This document shows, piece after piece, positions 1 to 7,779 of a DNA stretch of 64,000 nucleotides. Both the position numbers and the translations under genes were made by a program. The stretch spans positions 1,798,001 through 1,862,000 of the forward strand of contig OY759767.1 of the NCBI GenBank assembly GCA_963662705.2. Direction: 5' to 3'. Origin of the DNA: JAPPHA01 sp963662705. Lineage in GTDB: Bacteria; Pseudomonadota; Alphaproteobacteria; Rhodobacterales; Rhodobacteraceae. The notes under the pieces are model-generated. The model was not told the DNA's origin. It saw only the letters and a program-made list of their open reading frames with translations, and searched no databases. Position 1 is the stretch's first letter. Each line of letters begins with the position of its first letter.

Positions 1-2
1 AC

Positions 3-248
3 GAGACGACATCCCACACGCCCGAAGCCCTGCACCGGTTGGTTGAGTCGTATCTGTCGCTGGGACTTGATGACGAGGCACTAATTGCCGCGGCGATACT
101 CGGACATAATTTTCGCGGTTCTGAATGGTATCAGGACAGTTACAACCTGTTGTCCGACAGAAACCTGGGGACCAGAGAGCCTGATGCTGGCGCGACGGGA
201 TGGCTTGGGGAGACCTACCGCCGCGTGATCAGGGGGGAATGGTTGTAG
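3..248 (+). CDS. bamD: BamD, outer membrane assembly lipoprotein (3' end only)
   Basis: Only the last about 81 codons are present; the gene enters from the left edge. The readable C-terminus (TPEALHRLVESYLSLGLDDEA, then LGHNFRGSEWYQDSYNLL) matches the final TPR helices of BamD (ComL/YfiO), the lipoprotein that helps BamA insert beta-barrel proteins into the outer membrane. An internal TTG at 39 is not the start, because the frame is open to the window edge. recN follows 21 bases later on the same strand, the usual alphaproteobacterial order bamD-recN. Identity rests on this motif block and the synteny. Confidence 0.85.
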   Translation, partial: ETTSHTPEALHRLVESYLSLGLDDEALIAAAILGHNFRGSEWYQDSYNLLSDRNLGTREPDAGATGWLGETYRRVIRGEWL

Positions 249-269
249 CAGACGGTCAGGGGATGACCT

Positions 270-1925
270 GTGCTGACCTGCCTGGAAATCCACGATATGA
301 TCCTTGTGGACCAGCTGGAACTGGAGTTTCGGCCGGGTCTGAACGTACTGACAGGGGAAACCGGAGCCGGAAAGTCCATCCTGCTCGATTGCCTTGGCTT
401 TGTGCTCGGGTGGAACGTACAGCCGGGAATGCTCCGCAAACCGGAAGTGTTTGGTGAAGTTGCTGCGAACTTTGACCTCTCCGACGACCATCCCGTACTG
501 GAAACACTTCACGGCGTCGGAGTGCCGGGAAATTCACAGTTGTTACTCAGGCGCCGGCTTCGGCCGGATGGGCGAACCGTTGCATATGTCAATGATCGGC
601 GGTGCACGCTTGAAACGTTGCGGGACGTTTCGGGCGGTCTGGTCGAGATGGTGGGTCAGCGGCATGATCGCGGCCTCCTTGATCCCGGGTTTCATCTGAA
701 TCTGCTCGATCAGTTTGCCGGGACGGATCTGTCGCCGCTCAAGCGCAACTGGGACAATTGGCGCGACTGCCGCGAACGGTTGGAGGCTGCCCGGGCTCAA
801 GTGGACAGGGACAGGCGGGAGACCGACTTTCTTCGACACGCGGCGGGCGAACTCGATGAACTCGCGCCAACGGACGGAGAGGCCGGAAGGCTCGATCAGG
901 AACGGCGGCTGATGCGAGCCGCCGAACGAGTCCGGGACGATGTGTCCCGTGCCTGGAACAGCCTCGGCTCCCAGGGGGCCGAGGGGCAGATTTCGCAGGC
1001 CATCGGGTGGTTGAACGGGGCGCGTACTGAAGCGGCAGGTCGGCTTGAAGGCGCGTTCGAGGCCCTTGACCGCGCGCTTGAGGAACTTGCATTCGCCGAA
1101 CGTGAAATCGCGGATTGCCTCGAGATTTTCGACTTTTCGCCATCTGACCTGGAGGAGGTCGAAGAACGGTTGTTTGCCTTGAGGAGACTCGCCCGGAAAC
1201 ATGATGTCGATCCGGACCGGCTGCCCGAAGTCCGGGAGTCGATCCAGGCGCGACTTGCGGGTGTGGAGGGATCCGAAGCAGAGGTAAGCGACCTTGCCGA
1301 AAAGGTGCGATCGGCCGAGAGCAGCTACCGAGAGGAGGCGGCACAGCTGTCCGAGCGCCGGCGCTCTGCGGGGCATCAGCTCGACTCCATGATGCTGGGT
1401 GAGCTTCCGTCACTCAAGCTGCAAGACGCCAGGTTCCGCACGGATGTTGATGATGATGCGCCTGCCGGGCCGAATGGCTCCGACACGGTGAGATTCCTCG
1501 CGGCGACCAATCCGGGGATGCCGGCAGGGCCGCTCAATCGAATTGCTTCGGGAGGTGAAATGTCGCGGTTCCTGTTGGCACTCAAGGCATGCCTTGCCAC
1601 CAATTTCGAGCCCTGTTTGCTCGTATTTGACGAAATCGATCGAGGAGTTGGCGGTGCGACCGCAAATGCGGTCGGCAGGCGGCTGGCGACGCTGGCGAAA
1701 AAGACCCAGGTGTTGGTCGTAACGCACTCTCCTCAGGTCGCGGCCTGCGCGGACCACCACTTCCTCGTTTCAAAAGTCGATGTCGAAACCCGGGGCAGCA
1801 CATTGGTCGATGTCGTCCGGCTCGATCCGGAAAAACGGATTGATGAACTTGCGCGAATGCTCGCCGGAAGCGAAGTCACTGGAGAAGCCAGGGCCGCCGC
1901 GAGGGCGCTTCTCTCTGGTCAATGA
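270..1925 (+). CDS. recN: DNA repair ATPase RecN
   Basis: A 551-residue SMC-like protein, the normal RecN length. It has an N-terminal Walker A (GETGAGKS, about residues 30-37), a central charged coiled-coil region, and a C-terminal ABC signature (ASGGEMSRFLLALK) followed by Walker B (CLLVFDEIDRGVGG) and a VTHSPQVAA switch. RecN gathers broken DNA ends during double-strand-break repair together with RecA. The start is a GTG; no upstream in-frame alternative keeps the typical N-terminus. It lies directly after bamD. ligA, often next in related genomes, is absent here. Confidence 0.95.
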   Translation: MLTCLEIHDMILVDQLELEFRPGLNVLTGETGAGKSILLDCLGFVLGWNVQPGMLRKPEVFGEVAANFDLSDDHPVLETLHGVGVPGNSQLLLRRRLRPDGRTVAYVNDRRCTLETLRDVSGGLVEMVGQRHDRGLLDPGFHLNLLDQFAGTDLSPLKRNWDNWRDCRERLEAARAQVDRDRRETDFLRHAAGELDELAPTDGEAGRLDQERRLMRAAERVRDDVSRAWNSLGSQGAEGQISQAIGWLNGARTEAAGRLEGAFEALDRALEELAFAEREIADCLEIFDFSPSDLEEVEERLFALRRLARKHDVDPDRLPEVRESIQARLAGVEGSEAEVSDLAEKVRSAESSYREEAAQLSERRRSAGHQLDSMMLGELPSLKLQDARFRTDVDDDAPAGPNGSDTVRFLAATNPGMPAGPLNRIASGGEMSRFLLALKACLATNFEPCLLVFDEIDRGVGGATANAVGRRLATLAKKTQVLVVTHSPQVAACADHHFLVSKVDVETRGSTLVDVVRLDPEKRIDELARMLAGSEVTGEARAAARALLSGQ

Positions 1926-2024
1926 ACTCGTCGGGTCTATGGACCGCGGCATGACCCGGGAACTGAATTGCGGCAGGTGAGTGGAACCTGGTGCCTGCCC
2001 CGTTGCCGGGCGACAATCAGGATG

Positions 2025-2304
2025 TCAGTCCAGCGTCTCCAACTTCCCGAGGCAGGTCTCGACCCTGTAGTCTCCTATCGCCGTCATCCCGCCGAGATGC
2101 CCGCAGGAGGTCATCGCGAGTTCTTGTGGTTGTCATCGGGGAACAGCTGTCGTCCAAGGCGGCAGTCCGAGCAGGTGGTCGCCTTGAGGGCGATGATTCG
2201 ATGGTCGATGGGCGATTCCCGCATTATCCTGACGACAGCATGCGGATCGCCGGGTGCTCGTCATGGGGGCCGAGGAAATGAATGTATCCGCACTGAAAGT
2301 CCAG
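2025..2304 (-). other. three short overlapping reading frames, possible decayed small gene
   Basis: In the recN to phosphodiesterase gap the minus strand holds three short frames that touch each other: about 26 codons ending at 2224 (CGYIHFLGPHDEHPAIRML), 37 codons at 2111-2224 starting MRESPIDHRIIALKATTCSDC, and 29 codons at 2025-2114 starting MTSCGHLGGMTAIGDYRVETC. The first and second share TAATG, the second and third share ATGA. The first lacks a standard start codon. This could be one small Cys-containing gene broken by frameshifts, or chance. I do not recognise a family. The rest of 1926-2444 shows nothing I can name. Confidence 0.25.
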
Positions 2305-2444
2305 TCATGTCAACGGCTTGCGGGTTGCCGAAAAACCGCGCCAGGAACGGCAATTCTATCCCAATGCCATGGCAGGGGCTGGGGTTCACAGGATAACGTT
2401 ATTTTGTATTGTTTTGTCGGACGTTGCATCTCGAGGAGGAAACC

Positions 2445-2740
2445 ATGAGAACAACGTTTCGTCTTGCGGTTGTTGCCGCGATTGCATCCCTGATGGCCTG
2501 AACGCCTCCGTTTCGACAGCGATGGGCATCCCGGCCGCATCACCCAGATCGAGCCCATGGACCGGGAAATCCTCTATGTCGTCGAATCCGCCGTCGAAAA
2601 CCTCCGGGCACTCAAGTCCGGCTCGTCCCGAGTCACCGCATCGACCACCCGGTGAAACTCCGCTTCGCCGAGGACAATGCCTTCGTCTTCAGCCGAGCGA
2701 ACGGTGAACAGCTGACCGACGCCGGGGTCGGGCCCTGGGG
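2445..2740 (+). pseudogene. decayed secreted protein gene, two frameshifts
   Basis: A strong ribosome-binding site (GAGGAGGA) precedes an ATG at 2445 that begins a signal-peptide-like stretch, MRTTFRLAVVAAIASLMA, but the frame stops at 2499-2501. Coding-like sequence continues in the next frame (ERLRFDSDGHPGRI, then QIEPMDREILYVVESAVENL) and again in the first frame from about 2630 (RIDHPVKLRFAEDNAFVFSR). Joined, the three pieces read as one exported protein of about 95 residues. I do not recognise the family. Two frameshifts in 300 bases argue for an inactive gene. Confidence 0.5.
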
Positions 2741-2858
2741 TGAACCCTCACCTCCGCCGGCACCGCGAACAAATTCCGCCCCGCCGAACGTCGGGGTGCG
2801 GCAGGCCGGAGGGCCGTCCCGACACCGGGCTCCCGGCCCGAAGACAAGGAATCTTGCC

Positions 2859-3668
2859 ATGTACGCCCTTCTCGCTTCCGACTCGGGCCAGGTTCATGTC
2901 TGCGGGCATCGCGGCCACTGCGTCGATCGTCCGGAAAACACCATGGCAGCGTTCCGCCGGGCCGTGGAACTCGGCTGCACATCACTCGAGTTCGACGTGG
3001 TCCTGAACGGCGACGGCGAAATCATCGTCCTGCATGATCTCACGGTCGACCGGACGACCGATGGCCGCGGTTACGCCGAGGACATGTCAACTGCGGAAGT
3101 TCTGGCGTTGGATGCGGGTGTCCGATTCGACCCGGAAAACGCCGGCGAACGCATACCGTTTCTTGGCGAGGTCCTGGACTTCGCCTGCGAACACCGCATC
3201 GGCCTGCACTGCGAGATCAAGGACACACCGCAAAACGAGGATGCTCTGATCGCCCGGCTCGGCGAACATCTTGCGGCAGTCCCCGACGCCAGGAATTGGC
3301 TGGTCGCAATCTCATTCGATCACCAGCAGCTGGCAAAAGCCAGGGCGTCGATCCCGGGCCTCCGGACCGAAGGCATCACCCACGCCCGCCATGTCGACCC
3401 CGCCGGGTTGGCCATCCACGCGGGTCTCGATTCGGTATCCGTCGAGGCTGACCGTTTCCGTTCGGAGGACGGTCACGCGATTCACGGGGCCGGCGTCGCC
3501 GTTCGTTGCCACCTGCCGCCGCCAGCGGTCCTCGCCGGTTACGAAATTTACGGGCGCGACCTGCGGTCCCTGGCCGGAGGATGGGTGGCCGAAGGGGCCA
3601 TCGACATCCTTTCGGGCGATGATGTCGGGTATCTCCGCGCGCTCGTCGACGAATTCACGCCGTCCTGA
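2859..3668 (+). CDS. glycerophosphodiester phosphodiesterase
   Basis: A 269-residue GDPD-family TIM-barrel protein. It hydrolyses glycerophosphodiesters, the head groups released from phospholipids, to glycerol 3-phosphate and an alcohol. Visible motifs are HRGHCVDRPENTMAAF at the N-terminus, EFDVVLNGDGEIIVLHD (the metal-binding and catalytic block) and LHCEIKD. There is no signal peptide, so it is probably cytoplasmic. The reading frame is open further upstream (GTG at 2652), but that part belongs to the decayed gene; the ATG at 2859 has AAGGA about 8 bases ahead and gives the family N-terminus. Confidence 0.9.
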   Translation: MYALLASDSGQVHVCGHRGHCVDRPENTMAAFRRAVELGCTSLEFDVVLNGDGEIIVLHDLTVDRTTDGRGYAEDMSTAEVLALDAGVRFDPENAGERIPFLGEVLDFACEHRIGLHCEIKDTPQNEDALIARLGEHLAAVPDARNWLVAISFDHQQLAKARASIPGLRTEGITHARHVDPAGLAIHAGLDSVSVEADRFRSEDGHAIHGAGVAVRCHLPPPAVLAGYEIYGRDLRSLAGGWVAEGAIDILSGDDVGYLRALVDEFTPS

Positions 3669-3686
3669 CAGCCGCCGGCTTAACCC

Positions 3687-3717
3687 CGACAATCGAGATA
3701 CCCTATCCTGATTGTCG
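3687..3717 (+). terminator. strong hairpin after the phosphodiesterase gene
   Basis: CGACAATC at 3687-3694 pairs with GATTGTCG at 3710-3717, and GATA/TATC extend the stem around a CCC loop with one mismatch. It starts 18 bases after the stop codon, so it may end transcription, but there is no following T run. It could instead lie near the left end of the IS110 element. Confidence 0.4.
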
Positions 3718-3860
3718 CTGTGCAGGCGTTGCAAATTGGCCGACATCATCGAGCAGGTCAACCCGCGGCCCGAGCGCATCGAAGATACCATGAGCCTGCC
3801 TGGATTAGCGCTTGCGGGCTGATTCGGCTGGAGGCAATAGATCAGGCATCAAGATATGGT

Positions 3861-3892
3861 GGCAAGGGGTCGTTCACCGGCAACCCCTTGCC
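3861..3892 (+). promoter_or_regulatory. perfect 10-bp stem ahead of the transposase start
   Basis: GGCAAGGGGT (3861-3870) is the exact reverse complement of ACCCCTTGCC (3883-3892), with a 12-base loop. The stem ends 7 bases before the AGGAG ribosome-binding site of the transposase. It may shape the transcript leader and limit translation, or be part of the element's structured RNA or DNA end. Confidence 0.5.
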
Positions 3893-3908
3893 GAATGAAA
3901 GGAGATCG

Positions 3909-5165
3909 ATGATGTCGAAAGACTTGAACGACGTGGCTCCCTCCAAGGGTGAAGTTAGCACGCTGTATGTGGCGGTGGAAGTCAGCGGGAAATCCTGGGT
4001 TGTTGGGATCGGTGATCCGGAGGACCCCGGCAGGGTTGGCCTGCACAAACTGGATCCGGCCGACACGATGGGTCTTGTTTCAAAGATCGGGAGGTCTTGT
4101 GCCCGTGCCGGTAATTTGTCTCGGGTGCTGCTGACTTACGAGGCCGGATACGAAGGCTTCTGGTTGGCCCGCTGGTTGGCTGAGCATGCGCCGCAAATCG
4201 ATGTTGTCATGTGCGATCCGGCGAGCCTCGAGGTGGTTCGCAAAAAGAAGAAAGCAAAGACGGACAAGATTGATGCCAGGCGGATGGTGCGGGCCCTGAG
4301 GGCATGGGATCAGGGCGAGGCCGAAGCGCTATCGGTCGTGCGGATCCCGACGGTTGAGGAGGAGGATGCCAAGCGCCTGCTTCGGCACCGGGAGCGTCTT
4401 GTGAAGGAGCGCACCAGTCTGGGCAACACGATTCATGGTTTGCTTAAACTGCACGGGATCCGGGAGCTGGATCCGAGAAGCCCGAAATTTGCGGCCGAGC
4501 TGGCCGGGGTGCGCACGGCTTTCGGCACGCCTTTACCTCCGGGTCTACGGGATGAGGTTGAGGCAACGCACGAAAGGCTCGTCAAGGTCATGGAGCAACT
4601 GGCGGATGTCGAGGAGAAGAAGGCCGCGCTGATCGCGGAGGCGGCAGTAGTGGTGCCATCACAGGATCCGTCTCATGAGGAGAGAAATCAGCCTGGCACA
4701 GAGGATGAGCGTGTTGGTTCGGCTGCCGCTTCCGGGCCGGATTTGCCGGGCGGTTCTGCGTTGCTGGTGAAGTTGAAGGGGATCGGAGCGAACGATGCTC
4801 TACTTCTGCAGAACGAGGTGTTCTACCGGGACTTCAGGAACCGGCGGGAGCTCGCCGCCTGGGCGGGTCTCGTGCCGGTCCCGTGGGCGAGCGGTGATGT
4901 CGAGAATGACCAGGGCATCAGCAAAGCCGGCAATTCGATGGTACGCAAGCATCTGGTGCAGTTGGCGTGGCGTTGGCTGCGGTGGCAGCCCGACAGCGAG
5001 ATCTCGAAATGGTACCATAATTACTGCGCGCGCCGGCGTAACAAGCTCTTGCGCAAGCGGGCAATCGTTGCCGTGGCGCGCAAGCTGCTGATCGCGCTGT
5101 GGAGATATGTCCTGATCGGCTTGGTGCCGACAGGTGCAGTGTTCGTCAAGGCGACGGTGTCGTAA
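3909..5165 (+). CDS. IS110-family transposase
   Basis: A 418-residue protein with the two IS110 domains. The N-terminal RuvC-like DEDD domain is seen as LYVAVEVSGKSW, YEAGYEGFWLARWL and KAKTDKIDARRM; the first acidic position is Glu, as in the subgroup with this N-terminus. The C-terminal Transposase_20 domain reads KGIGANDALLL, AAWAGLVPVPWASGDVENDQGISKAGN, with the conserved Ser. It ends in ALWRYVLIGLVPTGAVFVKA, typical of the subgroup. AGGAG at 3900-3904 precedes tandem ATG codons at 3909 and 3912; 3912 has the better spacing. All key residues are present, so the enzyme may be active. Confidence 0.92.
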   Translation: MMSKDLNDVAPSKGEVSTLYVAVEVSGKSWVVGIGDPEDPGRVGLHKLDPADTMGLVSKIGRSCARAGNLSRVLLTYEAGYEGFWLARWLAEHAPQIDVVMCDPASLEVVRKKKKAKTDKIDARRMVRALRAWDQGEAEALSVVRIPTVEEEDAKRLLRHRERLVKERTSLGNTIHGLLKLHGIRELDPRSPKFAAELAGVRTAFGTPLPPGLRDEVEATHERLVKVMEQLADVEEKKAALIAEAAVVVPSQDPSHEERNQPGTEDERVGSAAASGPDLPGGSALLVKLKGIGANDALLLQNEVFYRDFRNRRELAAWAGLVPVPWASGDVENDQGISKAGNSMVRKHLVQLAWRWLRWQPDSEISKWYHNYCARRRNKLLRKRAIVAVARKLLIALWRYVLIGLVPTGAVFVKATVS

Positions 5166-5209
5166 CGTCATCTTTCGGAGACAGGGACACAGGCTGAGAA
5201 AAAAGGAGC

Positions 5210-5410
5210 TTTGAATCCGAGGCGGCTCGACGGGGCCGCGGAGGAACCGGGTGGACGTGTGATCGATACGCAGCAGGGTTTGCCATCACGATGGCACCGC
5301 CTCGAAGAAGGATCCCGTCCCCCGGAACGTCGCAACCACAGGATGTGGAATTAGGGTCACGCGACCGGCACGGGCTGGTCAATCGAACCGGATAAGAGTT
5401 GAGCACGCCG
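5210..5410 (+). ncRNA. candidate IS110 guide (bridge) RNA region
   Basis: The non-coding tail after the transposase folds repeatedly. CGAGGCGG (5218-5225) pairs with CCGCCTCG (5297-5304); directly inside it TGCCAT-CACG-ATGGCA forms a perfect hairpin (5281-5296). It is followed by CCACA-GGA-TGTGG (5336-5348) and GGTC-ACGC-GACC (5355-5366). IS110/IS1111 elements are known to encode a structured RNA in one non-coding end that guides target and donor recognition. Assigning that role here is inference from position and structure; the RNA ends are estimates. Confidence 0.4.
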
Positions 5411-5693
5411 TTGAGCTTGCTGCCGAAATGACGTTCCACCCGGATTACCTTCGCTTGCTCCTGATGACCGCTGAGAAGCTCTTTGAAAAGCTCCTTGTCC
5501 GCAAGCGGACGACCCAACGCCGGGTTTCCTGGCCAAACGTCGGCGAGACGGGCCAGTCTCATCAACCGCTCCACTAAATCGGGAGATGCGAATGCTTCAG
5601 GAAATGTGAGGCTAGATTCCGGGCTTGCAGAGAAAGCTCATAAGAGCTGCTCAAAGGCGCGCAGGAACGGATCCGGTGACGGCGAAGGATGTC

Positions 5694-5900
5694 ATGAGAA
5701 CCGCCACGCAGATCTGGATGAAACAGGGCGAGGCCGTTGGGGTCGTCGAAGGCAAGGCGATACGTTTCTGCGACTGAAACGGCTGAAGTTTGGTGAACTG
5801 TCTTCGGTGCAGACTGAACAGGTCCGCAGCTCCTCGCCCGAACGGCTTGATACCTGGCTTGAGGCACTGCTGACCGCACGGGACATCAGTGGGGTGCTCG
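5694..5900 (+). pseudogene. remnant of a DUF4351 (Rpn/PD-(D/E)XK-associated) protein
   Basis: An ATG at 5694 begins MRTATQIWMKQGEAVGVVEGKA, which stops at 5777. In the next frame the sequence goes on as DTFLRLKRLKFGELSSVQTEQ and LDTWLEALLTARDISGVLGE. Joined, this resembles the C-terminal part of proteins with DUF4351, often fused to an Rpn-type nuclease. The N-terminal nuclease part is missing. The flanks (5421-5693 and 5901-6282) show no gene I can support; they probably hold scars of earlier insertions. Confidence 0.45.
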
Positions 5901-6282
5901 GGGAACGTACCTGGCACCCATTCCAGACCGTCATCGATCGTTCTATCCCAGTTTTTCCCTGCGTCCGGGCACGAATTTTCCAGTGGCCTTGTGTCACCGC
6001 CACGAGGGCGGATCGGGGCGAAGGTTTCGGGAGAATCCCCGGGTTCCCCGAGGCGACGACCAATCGCCGACCGCACGCCACCACGGTCAGGGCCCGGCTC
6101 TTCGGTTGCCTTGGACAAGCAACGACACGGTTCATCTTGACGTTGCGGCGGGAATTCGAACCAGTATCGGATACAGACTGACTGTTCGGAAAGGCATGTG
6201 AATCAAATACGATGGCCAACACGCAAGCGACCTGAACACGAATCGTACCGGTTGTTTAGTGACGAGCCCTCGATCTGCTGAT

Positions 6283-7779
6283 TCAAACCGCCATCGGTCT
6301 TTGCGAATGGTGACCAAACCAACCTCCGGTCTGAGCTTCGAAAGAGAGCGCGGCACGGAACACGGAAGGGTCATCAAACGTTCTGCCAACGATCTGTATG
6401 CCGGTCGGAACGCCTGACGAGGCAAGCCCGCTCGGCACTGCCATGACCGGGCAGTTGTGCAGCATGTTGAAATGATGCGTAAGAATCCAACCATATTCCG
6501 GGTCCACTTTTCTTCCTTCGATTCGGAAGTCTTCAGACGACGGGTCGTGATCAGCCCTGACTGCGGGAACCGTGGTGGTGGGGCAAACGAACAGGTCAAA
6601 CCGCTTCATCAGCGCGCCAAATGACTGGTACATGTTATGCTGGATTTCCCAGGAACGTGAAACGTCATCGAGATTTGTCTCATGAACGCCTTGTGCCGCG
6701 GCGAGCGTATAATCGTTCAATTTCTCCCTGTGATTCTCCGCTGCCCAGGCCGCTTGCCTGAGGAAGTGCATGGTATTGTACCAGTTCGTTGCAGCTTCAT
6801 CGCAGGCCTCGCTCCATGGCAATTCCACGTCAGTGACTTGTGCGCCGGCTTCGCGGAATCGGTCCAGGGCAGCACGTGTATTGCGGCGTACCTCTATGTC
6901 GACCGGCCGGTATCCCAAATTCATCGAGAAGGCGATTTTGACACCGTCGAGACGCCCCGCTTTGCGCGGCAAGACCACCTTTTCGCGCAAGCTGTCATGG
7001 TCCCGCGGATGCGCACCTGACACGATGTCCTGCACCAGGGCAAGGTCGGAAATCGAACGCGCCAGCGGACCGCAGTGATTGTAACGGTCAAAGTTTGCAG
7101 GCGGGCCGTCAGGATTGCGGCCATGAGGCGGTTTGAATCCTGCGACGCCGCAGCAACTGGCCGGAATCCTGATGGAGCCGCCGATGTCCGTACCGGTTGC
7201 GATGGGGGCGAAACCAGCCGCGACGGCGGCGCCGGATCCTCCTGAAGATCCTCCGGATCCGTACTCGGGATTGAAAGGATTGACTGTGTTGCCCCAGGCC
7301 AGGCTGCGGCAGACGCCGGAAATGCAGAACTCGGGTGTCGTGGTGCGTGCCAGGATGATTGCTCCAGCATCCTGAAGGCGCTCCACCATCGGATCCGAAA
7401 TCTTGTCAGGAGCGGCATCCAGAAAGAGCAATGAACCGTGTGTCGTACGTTTGCCTTTGACCCGCTGGGCATCCTTGATCAGGACGGGCACACCGAACAG
7501 GGCGCCTTCGTTGGTGCGCTCGGCATAGGCCCTGTCCGCCATGTGTGCTTGTTGCCGGGCCTCGTCGAAATAGGTATCGGCCAATGCGTTGACTGTCGGA
7601 TTGATCTGCCCAATCCGTTCGATCAGAGCCTCGATCAGCGTGGTTGGAGTCAGGCTGCCATCCCGAAAGGCTTCGACGGCTTCGGTTGCCGAGAGATAAC
7701 ACAGGTCTAGGTTTGCGGATTTCTTGCGCACGGCGTCGTGTCGGGATTTCGAGGCGGGATTCCGCAGATATCGATTCAT
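6283..7779 (-). CDS. amidase (amidase signature family)
   Basis: A 498-residue amidase-signature enzyme that hydrolyses a C-N amide bond; the substrate cannot be told from sequence. The Ser-cisSer-Lys triad is visible: Lys in GVPVLIKDA (about 102), the Gly/Ser-rich loop YGSGGSSGGSGAAVAAG (cis-Ser about 178) and the nucleophile in GTDIGGSIRIP (about 202). The family's usual N-terminal block (DLCYLSATEAVEAF) starts near residue 25, so the first 20 or so residues may be an extension. The ATG at 7779 overlaps the resolvase stop as ATGA, which suggests coupled translation or an insertion that replaced the native 5' end. Confidence 0.9.
   Translation of the reverse strand: MNRYLRNPASKSRHDAVRKKSANLDLCYLSATEAVEAFRDGSLTPTTLIEALIERIGQINPTVNALADTYFDEARQQAHMADRAYAERTNEGALFGVPVLIKDAQRVKGKRTTHGSLLFLDAAPDKISDPMVERLQDAGAIILARTTTPEFCISGVCRSLAWGNTVNPFNPEYGSGGSSGGSGAAVAAGFAPIATGTDIGGSIRIPASCCGVAGFKPPHGRNPDGPPANFDRYNHCGPLARSISDLALVQDIVSGAHPRDHDSLREKVVLPRKAGRLDGVKIAFSMNLGYRPVDIEVRRNTRAALDRFREAGAQVTDVELPWSEACDEAATNWYNTMHFLRQAAWAAENHREKLNDYTLAAAQGVHETNLDDVSRSWEIQHNMYQSFGALMKRFDLFVCPTTTVPAVRADHDPSSEDFRIEGRKVDPEYGWILTHHFNMLHNCPVMAVPSGLASSGVPTGIQIVGRTFDDPSVFRAALSFEAQTGGWFGHHSQRPMAV

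Larger units (their letters stand above)
3720..5420 (+). mobile_element. IS110-family insertion sequence (ends approximate)
   Basis: The unit consists of a 5' region with a hairpin, an IS110-type transposase and a structured non-coding tail. IS110 elements usually lack clear terminal repeats and target duplications, so the ends cannot be fixed by eye; the coordinates are an estimate. In 3669-3830 there is a short open stretch (KLADIIEQVNPRPERIEDTM) that may be a remnant of an interrupted gene. Confidence 0.45.

Noticed and set aside
3720..3908. in-frame N-terminal extension of the IS110 transposase
   Set aside because: The extension has no family similarity and includes the 10-bp hairpin; the ATG at 3909 has a good ribosome-binding site.
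5483..6181. a 232-codon plus-strand open frame
   Set aside because: Most of it is Ser/Arg/Gly-rich noise; only the DUF4351-like middle is supported and it needs a frame change, so the frame as a whole is not a gene.
6125..6260. GGAATTCGAACC resembling a tRNA T-loop
   Set aside because: The bases on either side cannot form the T stem, and no matching anticodon or acceptor stem is present on either strand.
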